NCBI RefSeq assembly: GCF_019320115.1
Contig: NC_089584.1
Location: 106,135,111-106,199,110, forward strand
Direction: 5' to 3'
DNA from: Miscanthus floridulus
Lineage: Eukaryota > Streptophyta > Magnoliopsida > Poales > Poaceae
Length of the DNA stretch: 64,000 nucleotides
Shown here: one piece after another, positions 56,401-64,000 of the stretch
Layout of the letters: each line of letters begins with the position of its first letter
Position numbering within the stretch: position 1 is the first letter of the stretch
Made by a program: the position numbers and the translations under genes
The notes under the pieces: generated by a model
The model's input: the letters and a program-made list of their open reading frames with translations, nothing else
Databases searched by the model: none
Told to the model about the DNA's origin: nothing

Positions 56401-58905
56401 TGGCCGCATCTTCCGAGAGGACTAGAAGGCGCAGATCAGCAAGCTACCCAGAGGGAGGCGGCACTTACTAAGAAGAAGAAAACCGAAAAGGCCCGGAGGA
56501 GGTTCGATAAGGAGAAGGAGATCAACCGGCGGGTCCGGCGGGGGAGAGCCAAAGTGGCTGGAGGCGGAGCTCGAGTTGGAGGAACCCACGGAGATGGGTG
56601 ATGACACAAGTGCCTCGGAGGACGAAGAAGTCAGGGGCGCTGTTGTGACCTCAGTGGAGCACCGTGAGCCCACAACTGCGTCCGTCAACGACGGGCGTGA
56701 TGTGGAGACGCGCGGTGACGTTCCTGAGTCGAGGAAGTGCGCTGCGAGTGAAGACACCACCCTCAAATGAGAGGCAAAGCGAGCGTGGTCACCGCGCCCT
56801 TCGGAAGCGTCGTCGGCTTCGTGCCCCTCTGCTCCGAGTGTGGCGGAGCATGCCGATCGGTCGAGGGGATGTGATCATTCCCCTACATCTTCGAGGTCGG
56901 CGTGTGTGCACGACCCCCAATGGGGGGATGCCCAACCACTTACTCCAGTGGTTTCGCCATGAGCTGGTGGTCACGGGCATTCGCGGGCCAGTCAGGGACC
57001 GGCCGGGTCGGCCCCTCCCTCGACCGATGCGAGATGGCGTGGGTCGCGACCCGCAAGTGGTCCTCGTCCGGTTGGCTCGTTGTCAGCCAGTCAGGGCTTC
57101 AGGGCTCTGCCGCTTTCGTCTAGGTATGCATTCATGCTCCTTTTTGTTCTCATAGTTGAGTTTTTGAGTGTGACTAACATGCTTTGTTTGACAGTGGCTA
57201 GGGGCTCACGGGACTGGGAATCTCCCTGCCTCCCATGTGAGAAGAGTGGAGACCCAGCCTGCAGTGGGTCGCGATGAGCGGCGGGGGAAGTAGGTTGGCG
57301 GTGGTGTGACCTTCCCCACCGGGGGTTGCGTTTTCCCGTCTGGTAGCGAGAACGGCGGCAGCGGCGGCGGCTGTGATGGCAGCGATCCCCATGGTGACGG
57401 CGGAGGTCGGTGAGAGGTGACTCTCACAGTCCCTCCCCCAATAGTTGCAGAGGAGGAGAGGAGGGAAACCGGGCTCCCTACCTTGCCTGGCGAAGGAGCG
57501 CATGGTTCACCCGCCTAGTTAGAGCTGGAGGGGTCGGGAGGAACCATGGCTAGGCCGGAGGTAGTGCATCCGTCGACGAGCCATGGAGTCTGGCGGTGGA
57601 CATCCCCTTCTCCGGCGAGGAAGATACCAAGGTGGAGCCACCGACCATCCCGTTGTCCCAGGAGCTGGTGATGATCCGGTCGTCGCATGATACTACTATG
57701 GCTAGATCTTCCAGCGGGTCGAGGGCGGCCCGTGAGCTGGTGTGGCCTTGCCCCGGCGAGCCAGGAAAGGCCCAGTTCGTCCTTCATGACGAGGAGGAGG
57801 TGAAGCTCTGGCACCTGCTCAGAGAGAGAGGACTATTGATGGAGTCCGATCTCGCCCTTACAAAGGCGAGGCTCAAGGAGGCCTTGGAGAGGGTTGAGCT
57901 CATCCATCAGGCCATGACAGTCGACCTACTACACATTGCAGAGGTAAGGTCTCTGTGTTTTTGGTGTTGTCCCTGACTCCTTGGCCTTTCAATAGTTGTC
58001 TTAGCATGCCTGCTTCTTGTCTCATAGGATCTAGAGATGATGTCGGTCCGTAAGTCCTGATTTCTTCAGGAGGAGCACGGTCGGATGGAGCAGGAAGTGA
58101 TGGCGTCTAGACAGGTTAATGAGCTCAGGCACCAGCTAGAGTCTGACCGCCGTAAGTCCCAAGATCGAGAGGCAGAGCTGCATGCGGTCGAAAGCGCCCG
58201 CCTTGGGACGTACCTGTTCTACCCTCAGTTGACACCTTGATTTTTCCTTTCCTTTGCTTCTAAATTTGTTGTCTTTTTCTAGAACTGGGTGAAAAGATCG
58301 GCTCTCTAGAGCAAGAGCTGGAGACGATCAAAGCAGCGGTCGGTCGGGGCGCGGAGGCGCTAGCCTAGTCCCTTGAGGAGCGACGTGCTCTCGAGGGGGA
58401 GCTCGACCAGATTTGCAACATTGCGCAGGTGGTCGTCTCTGAGGTGTTCGAGTAGGGACCGAGCACCAGTATGCCCATCGTCTAGCTGGCGAAGGTCCCG
58501 AATGAAGTTTGGGCGCTCATCTCCGACGGCATGTTCTATGGAACAACGGGGGTGCTGACCTTGGTGGTGACCCATCACCCCGATCTGGACTTCATGGCCA
58601 TCTGCAGAGGATACGCCAACGGGTGGAGCGCAGACGAAATCCATGCGCTGTGGGAGAGTTTGGTGCCACACGCACAGATGGTTGCCGAGCAGGTGACCGC
58701 GCAGTGGGTGATGGAGGCTTACCGTTCATCCGTGGCTGAAGACGTGCGTCGGGAGGATGACGTCCATCCTATGGTGAGAGTGGAGACCGGGTCAGAGGTG
58801 AGCGTCGTCCTGCCCCCAATAGAGCCGAACGTCTTCCCGACCGAAAGCAAGCTGCCTTCGTCCTTGTTGACCGTACCGACAGCCGATGCCGCTAGGAGGC
58901 CATAA
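53434..58905 (+). pseudogene. Antisense multi-exon PF04195-like gene of Tat element 2, split by a solo LTR
   Basis: The start ATG at 53434 (MSSWRPS) is followed after six further codons by a 2-kb solo LTR (53454-55457). Coding resumes with MDEVLAAFAEKGLLPSKEVA at 55467. The conserved block runs to about 56304 (GYPAHWFLHGLLNEWGLELQ, VTVCEAFLGMEPHVDFF, CDSNRGWHGEWFYIRNP, LNGLRVFHTFFHRRV). Introns at about 56305-56380, 57125-57194, 57942-58027 and 58211-58282 match those of element 1. Later exons encode a basic segment, low-complexity acidic sequence, and a helical C-terminus ending NVFPTESKLPSSLL...ADAARRP. Stops (TAG after VDFF, at RES*SW and at GR*NK) make it a pseudogene. Comparison with 4437-8175 shows the same exon order, so the gene belonged to the family ancestor. 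Confidence 0.74.
53454..55457 (+). mobile_element. Solo LTR, 2,004 bp, with CCGGACGC hairpin cluster
   Basis: Begins TGAAAGCTCTAG and ends GGACCTTTCA, with the perfect duplication CCTTC on both sides (53449-53453 and 55458-55462). A TATTTATA box at 54528-54535 lies inside the inverted repeat GGGGCT...AGCCCC. The stretch 54067-54480 is dense in CCGGACGCT and its complement. The 3' end (ACCCCCCCTCTAGCC) resembles LTR ends of Maximus/SIRE-type Copia elements. There is no interior, so it arose by LTR-LTR recombination (inference). Confidence 0.85.
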
Positions 58906-59379
58906 TAGAGTTGAGAGTAAGAGATGAGTTTATTTGGGAGCCCCCATGTGAACAGCTTTACATTCATGAATATTCTAAGTTCATTTTGTGATGAGATCAC
59001 TTATGAGGGGAAGCTTGTCCCATCCGCCCTTGTTTTTACCCTAGCGTAGCTTTGTTTTTTTGTCCTTTCCTTTTTGCACCTGCCCATTGACCCATAGGTT
59101 GTAACCTTAAGAACCCGGGCATGGCCCGCGAGGCTCAGCTACTCATAATCGTAGGTCATGGCGGGGTGTGATCGGTCGAGAGGTTAAAACGCAAGTTACA
59201 TAGGGTAATCAAAGGGACAGAATGTCCTTTCATTTGGGCAACACCCTTTCGTTTGGGCAAAAAAGTATTACTATATGATAGTAAAAGAGGAGGGTGGTAT
59301 CGCACCCCGTGGAGCCCCCGAGCGACCTAGGCCTAGAGTGCTCGGGCTGAGGTGCTGTAGGAGCAAACGTTGAATGGAA
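58906..59379. other. Spacer between the antisense gene and integrase of Tat element 2
   Basis: Shares blocks with 8176-8640 of element 1, for example GGCATGGCCCGCGAGGCTC (59118; 8430) and GTGGAGCCCCCGAGCG. It would hold the convergent 3' ends of pol and of the antisense gene. Confidence 0.55.
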
Positions 59380-60525
59380 AGAGAACGGTAGGACCGAGTT
59401 TAAAGGGAAGAAACGACGTAACTGTTCAATGTGCCATGTGTTGGTGATAATGTTGTCGTTGTCGTCCTTCAGCCGATAGGCGCCCCGCCAGATTACCTCG
59501 GTCACCATGTAGGGTCCTTCCCATGGTTGAGAGAGTTTATGTTTCTCTTTGGTTGTCTGGGTCCTTCGGAGTACGAGGTCACCGACCTCGAGGATCCTTC
59601 GCCTGATTTTTCTTTCTTGGTACCTGCGGAGAGTTTGTTGGTAATGAGCGGAGCGGATGATGGTCGTCTCATGAGCCTCCTCAAGCAGGTCGACCGCATC
59701 CTGCTAAGCCTTCGCGGCTCGGTCTTGGTTGAAGGCCTTCACTCTTGGGGCGCCGTGATCGAGGTCGTAGGGCAACACTGCTTTGGCTCTGTATGCGAGG
59801 AAGAAAGGGATGAACCTTGTGCACCGGTTTGGCGTCGTTCTTAGGCTCCAGAGGATCACTGGAACTTCTGCAACCCATCACCCGGCATACTTCTTGAGTC
59901 GGTCGAAGATGCGGGGCTTGAGTCCTTGGAGGACCATGCCATTGGCCCGCTTGACCTGTCCGTTGGTACGTGGGTGCCTGACCGAGGCCCAATCGATCCT
60001 AATGCGTATCCATCACAGAAGTCCAGGAACTTCTCGGTGAAGTTTGTTACGTGGTCGGTGATGATACAGTTTGGAACACCAAACCGATAGATGATGTCGA
60101 GGAAGAACTTGGCTGCCTCTTCTGAGCGGATATTGGTTATGGGCTTCGCCTCTATCCACTTGGTGAATTTGTCCACCGCTACGAGCAGGTGAGTGAAGCC
60201 GCCTGAGGCCTTTTTGAGGGGTCCAACCATGTCGAGGCCCCAGACCGTGAATGGCCAGGTGATAGGGATGGTCTGAAGCTCTTGTGCCGGCAGATGAGTT
60301 TGCTGAGCATAGAACTGATATCCTTCACACCCGCGGACAACCTCCTCTACATCTCACAGCGCAGTGGGCCAGTAAAAACCTTGGCGAAAGGCTTTCCCGA
60401 CCAGCGACCTCGAGGCCACGTGATGTCCGTAGATTTCGGCATGGACCTCGAGGTGGAGCTATTTCCCTTGGTGATGACGGGGAAACAGGCGGCTATGACC
60501 CGCCTCCACATCAGCAGAGACAAAT
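59380..60525 (-). pseudogene. Integrase relic of Tat element 2
   Basis: On the minus strand from 60525: zinc-finger region EVHAEIYGHHVASRSLVGKA, then FRQGFYWPTAL followed by TGA (from CGA). The core reads GLDMVGPLKKASGGF (first Asp), VAVDKFTKWIEAKPI and CIITDHVTNF (second Asp, where TDNGTQF-like text is usual). After FCDGY a frameshift displaces the Glu region, and the C-terminal module continues in other frames (AHETTIIRSAHY, WEGPYMVTEVIWRGAYRLK, WHIEQLRRFFP). The upstream RT is absent, so this is a decayed 3' end of pol. Confidence 0.85.
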
Positions 60526-62058
60526 TTGGTTTTGGTTAAATTTAATTGGGACAAAAGAAAAAGAACAGGTATTACAAGTCCATACTTCCACAATTCTTAT
60601 ATTTGCATAAAAATTATGTTAATTATATCTCCGTAGAGAACACCCCTGATTAAGAGTTCCAACATGAGTAAATGAAAAATAAGATTACATCATATGGCTT
60701 CCTATTACACACTACAAAAGAAAACAAAGTCTTTGGTCTTGTAGGTCTTGTAGCCATGGATGGATAAATATGCATGCTTGGCATTGGCTTGAACTTGATG
60801 CATGCTATTTTATTTAACATGACATTTTCATTTGTTGCGGAGCTAACGTATATTCCTTATACGATTGGTCGCTAGCTTGTTTAGCTTTCTAGAGACCCAT
60901 GATATGCCTATAGTTAATCTATGCAAAGCATTTGTGAATATATTGTTATTTGTTCATATCATGATATAGCGCTAAATTTAGCTAACTCAGCATGGGACAT
61001 CTTGACCATGCCACATATGCATATACGACCAGGAGGAAAAGATTTATTTGTTTGTTGGACATTTTTTTGGTGCATAGTATCATGTATGTATGCACATAAT
61101 TTACTTTGGAGACTAAATTTGACATAGTCTTATCAGACCATGTAGAACCATGGATCGACATGTTTGATATATGTGGATGCATTCGACATATGGTGCCATA
61201 TTTTATATGGGCACTTGTCAAGGTTTAGGAAGATATGTTGCTGCACCAAACCTAGACGCGACACATGGAGTTGATTTGTTTTATCAAAATTAGCGTACAC
61301 GCTCATGACATAGTATTTGACCCAGGATACATGTATTATGTTATTTAATTTAATTTGATTTAAATTAATGACCTGGCTAGACATAACCTTATATGGGTGC
61401 AATCTAACTAAGGTGCATATTGATCCAAATTAATTAGGAATTATGATGAGTGTGGCCAAGCTTATATGACTTGGCTAAGCTCACATTAACGTTTGCAACA
61501 CTTTGGTTATTTTAACTATGGTGCCGCAACAGATTAGCATAGGCACGTAGTTTATCATGTAGAGGTCAATTTTGATTATAGTCTATTACAATGGTTTAAC
61601 CGGATATGGGTTTGGATGAATGCAGCATAATTGAGATGCACGGTCCAATTTTATTTTAGTTAATGCACAGGAGATATATGTTGGGACTTCACATGGCCTG
61701 ACATATGGATTTTAGTTTAAACATGACGTTGGGTGCATGATTTTCACAAGCTGGTTTTAAGATAGGATTACTTAGTTGTTCACCAATTTTGGTCAGAGAG
61801 ATAACCACAACTATACTCTTTAAGAGTTTACTTTAACATGCTGCTGCATATCAACGCACCATGCTTATCTTATATGCACAATAATTTAATATCTTTGGTT
61901 TATTTTGCTCGCTGTTAATTTAATCACAGCATATATGCAGGGCGGTGCATGGAGTGCTAGTTTGTATGATGGCAATGCAAATTTTAATCTTTGTTGCAAC
62001 TACCAGTGAAATGCACGGTACTGGATATGGCATGCAGATGCTGAGGCTAGCTAGCTAA
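60526..62058. other. AT-rich spacer, no gene recognised
   Basis: Only short open frames without protein features. Many CATATG and ATGCAT-type words occur, but I find no convincing repeat structure or RNA gene. Confidence 0.45.
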
Positions 62059-62402
62059 GGGGGTGTTTGGATCCAGAGGCTAAAGTTTAGTCCATGTCAC
62101 ATCGAACGTTCGAATATTAACTAGGAGAACTAAACATGAGCTAATTATAAAACTAATTGCACAAGAGTAGACTAATTAGCGAGACGAATTTATTAAGCCT
62201 AATTAATCCATCATTAGCACATATTTACTGTAGCACAACGTTGTTAAATTATGAACTAATTAGACTTAATAGATTCATCTCGTAAATTAGCCTCAATCTG
62301 TGTAATTAGTTTTGTAATTAATCTATATTTAATATACCAAATTAGTGTCCAAACATCCGATGTGACAGGGCTAAACTTTAGCCACGGGGATCAAACACCC
62401 CC
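62059..62402. mobile_element. Tourist MITE, 344 bp
   Basis: Terminal inverted repeats GGGGGTGTTTGGATCC and GGGATCAAACACCCCC, flanked by TAA on both sides (62056-62058 and 62403-62405). It is AT-rich with the common interior words ACTAATTAG and GTAATTAGTTTT. It has no coding capacity and depends on a PIF/Harbinger transposase. Confidence 0.95.
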
Positions 62403-62762
62403 TAATTCGTGCAGAACTTGCTAGCCAGAAGATGGATATATCAGTACGTAGCCATTTTTTTAGACAGCACCATAGTTATTGTGGCGTCGCCATATCGCCG
62501 TGGCGGTTTTGTGGCTCTCGCCACGGCGACGCCATGGCCCCGGCGTGTATGGCGTCCGCCATAGCGTCGTGGCGTCCCCGTGGCGCCGATATGGCGTCCT
62601 GTGGCGCCATAGTGCGCTGTGGCGGGCGCCATACACACCGAGTCTAGGGTACAGCCGGGCCCGGGGGCAAATAGAGGAACACCCCCCCGCGCGCCTGGAA
62701 ATGCCCCGCCGCCGCAATCTCCCTGCCCCCCCCCGCTGCAATCTCCTCGCCGGCCCGAGCCG

Positions 62763-63022
62763 CCGCCGCCTGGAGTCGGCCTCGCCCGCCCTCCGCCGGC
62801 CGCCGTCCGTCGGCCTCCCCCGCCCTCCCAATCCGTCGACCTCTGTTCCTCTGTTCCCCCGCCTGGAGCCACCTCCGATCCGAGCCCGAGCCCCCGCCGC
62901 CTGGAGTCGGCCTCACCCGCCCTCCGTCGGCCTCCCCCGCCCTCCCGATCCGCCGGCCTCTGCTCCTCTGTTCCCCCGCCTGGAGCCGCCTCCGATCTGA
63001 GCCCGAGCCGCCGTCGCCTGTT
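62763..63022. repeat. ~130-bp tandem duplication, pyrimidine- and GC-rich
   Basis: Two copies begin CCGCCGCCTGGAGTCGGCCT and end GCCTCCGATCTGAGCCCGAG-like text. They start near 62763 and 62893 within the 5' untranslated part of the hAT element. Confidence 0.85.
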
Positions 63023-63191
63023 CCTCTGTTCCTCTGTTCTCTCTGTGCCTCTGTGATCTGAGCACGAGTGAAGACGTGAAGTGGTGAGTTGAAGTGCCTC
63101 ACTGCCTCTGCTCCTCTGTTCTCTCTGTGCCTCTATTCTTCAATCTTCAACGCCTCAACGCCCTTCTTTTTTTTGGACAGAAGTACAGAAC

Positions 63192-63461
63192 ATGGCTACT
63201 CAAGGGACTGGAAGCGCGGAGGCCTCGGACGCCGCATCAAATATTGATCCAAAGACTGATCCAAAGCGGAAGCCGGCAAAGTCAAATGATCCTGGGTGGA
63301 AATATGGATTTTGGCCAACCATTGACAATAGAGATGTTGTGCAGTGTTGCTTATGTGATAGAAGAATAACTGGAGGAATTAGAAGGCTCGAGAAGCTGTC
63401 AAAACCACAACAACTATTGCACGAGAGATGCAAGATGCATTGGACGACTTTTGAGAGATGA
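63192..63461 (+). pseudogene. hAT transposase N-terminus, BED zinc finger, truncated
   Basis: The 89-aa frame starts MATQGTGSAEASDAA, has a basic linker, and then DPGWKYGFWP, DVVQCCLCDRRITGG and IRRLEK, the first half of a BED-type zinc finger with its CxxC pair. The second His/Cys half is missing. After RRLEK the frame changes, and the shifted frame reads VKTTTTIAREMQDALDD, the text that normally follows the finger. This means a small internal deletion removed the distal finger and shifted the frame. No catalytic or hATC dimerisation region remains. The product, if made, might still occupy DNA weakly, but this is speculative. Confidence 0.8.
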
Positions 63462-63738
63462 GAGATTTGGAAGCTTGAGAGATGAGAGAGTTCTATGTCT
63501 TTTGTGCTACATTTACATTGCTATTTTGATTTGCTAATATTGTAGACTATACCTTTTAAGCTACATTTGCATTACCATTTGTCAATATAATTTCCTAATA
63601 TCCTAGACTATAATGTATGTATGCGCCACGCCGATGTGTGTATGGCGTCGCCACGCCGTGCGCCATAGACGCTGTAAAGGTGTGAAGGTGGTGGGTCGCC
63701 GCGCCTCGCCACGCCGCCGTAAAAACTATGAACAGCAC

Positions 63739-64000
63739 TTATGCATGGAATTTGGGTTTCTCCAGTACAGCACACGGCAAGTATTCTTGTTCATTTAATT
63801 AAACACACGCATAACCTTTCTTCACGGAAGTAGCATGCAAGTTCTTTATTTTCTTTGATGCATGATAAGAACGAGCCGGCGTTGCCGTGGCCAAAACACA
63901 TGTAGATTTATTTAAATATGAAGCTGATTCGCGTCCATATCAAATTTACCATGAACCGGGTGAAGCGCGTCCACCAATTTTGTGCCATGAACCTTTAACC
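63739..64000. other. Right flank, nothing recognised
   Basis: AT-rich sequence without gene features or repeat structure. Confidence 0.4.

Larger units (their letters stand above)
50010..60525 (-). mobile_element. Tat-type element 2, sister of 814-12017, right end lost
   Basis: Minus-strand element. The 3' LTR is 50010-51042, followed by a repeat-rich non-coding region, the antisense PF04195-like gene (53434-58905, plus strand) and integrase (minus, about 60525-59380). The sequence stops resembling the element near 60525, inside the integrase zinc-finger region, so gag, protease, RT and the 5' LTR are gone. Two solo LTRs with perfect target duplications have inserted into it. Confidence 0.8.
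62471..63730 (+). mobile_element. Non-autonomous hAT element, 1,260 bp, with BED-finger exon
   Basis: The ends are CATAGTTATTGTGGCG and CGCCGTAAAAACTATG, an imperfect inverted repeat. They are flanked by 8-bp near-identical duplications GACAGCAC (62463-62470) and AACAGCAC (63731-63738), the hAT target size. Subterminal regions are packed with GTGGCG, GGCGCCAT and GGCGTCGCC words on both ends, as expected for transposase binding sites. The interior holds only the N-terminal BED exon of a transposase. Confidence 0.85.

Noticed and set aside
60526..62058. Search for a tRNA, miRNA hairpin or gene in the AT-rich spacer
   Set aside because: No cloverleaf, long hairpin or coding pattern was seen by eye. 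Dedicated scans would be needed to be certain.
62441..63102. Several long frames in the 5' part of the hAT element
   Set aside because: Pyrimidine-rich tandem duplication and GTGGCG arrays produce them. None has protein features.

Overview
The window reads as nuclear DNA of a grass, most likely an Andropogoneae species (sugarcane, Miscanthus, sorghum, maize relatives). The reasons are nested Ty3/gypsy elements with grass-type priming sites, Tourist and Stowaway MITEs, a GC-rich first exon, GT-AG introns, and a solo LTR packed with CCGGACGC motifs. This affiliation is inferred from style, not from a database match. Only two ordinary host genes are visible, both in a small island at 42.3-48.3 kb. 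Almost everything else is transposable element.

Layout. 814-12017: a Tat-lineage gypsy element on the minus strand. Most of its pol is deleted, its gag is split by a perfect 1,013-bp TRIM element (10261-11273), and it carries a multi-exon antisense gene of the 'putative gypsy-type transposon' (PF04195-like) family. 12018-15052: a 3.0-kb non-autonomous LTR element with 472-bp LTRs. 15053-19414 plus 30504-30617: a decayed minus-strand Tekay/Del-type chromovirus, split by a younger element. 19415-30503: a full-length 11.1-kb Tat-type element (1,365-bp LTRs, TSD TAGGT). It has a 1,089-codon open RT-RNaseH-RNaseH-INT frame on the minus strand and an antisense, intron-containing plant-mobile-domain-like gene on the plus strand. 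30618-41222: a large plus-strand element with LTRs up to 4.6 kb and an unrecognised coding relic. 41223-50009: the gene island. It holds a seven-exon gene for a 500-aa protein I do not recognise and a three-exon gene for a 126-aa secreted subtilisin-propeptide (I9)-type inhibitor. A Tourist MITE lies in the last intron of the second gene, and an Athila gag scrap, a Helitron-like 3' end and a Stowaway end lie downstream. 50010-60525: a second copy of the PF04195-carrying Tat element, hit by two solo LTRs (52061-52893 and 53454-55457), both with perfect 5-bp TSDs. 60526-64000: AT-rich spacer, a Tourist MITE and a non-autonomous hAT element with a BED-finger exon.

No wholly new system is proven here. 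The strongest unusual theme is that all three Tat-type elements carry an antisense gene with introns between pol and the 3' LTR, and two unrelated gene families fill that slot. Antisense introns cannot be spliced out of the genomic RNA, which explains how they survive retrotransposition. A second theme is that nearly all premature stops in the young 11.1-kb element are CAG, CAA or CGA codons changed by C-to-T, and its LTR pair appears to differ only by transitions. This is what decay of methylated cytosines would leave.
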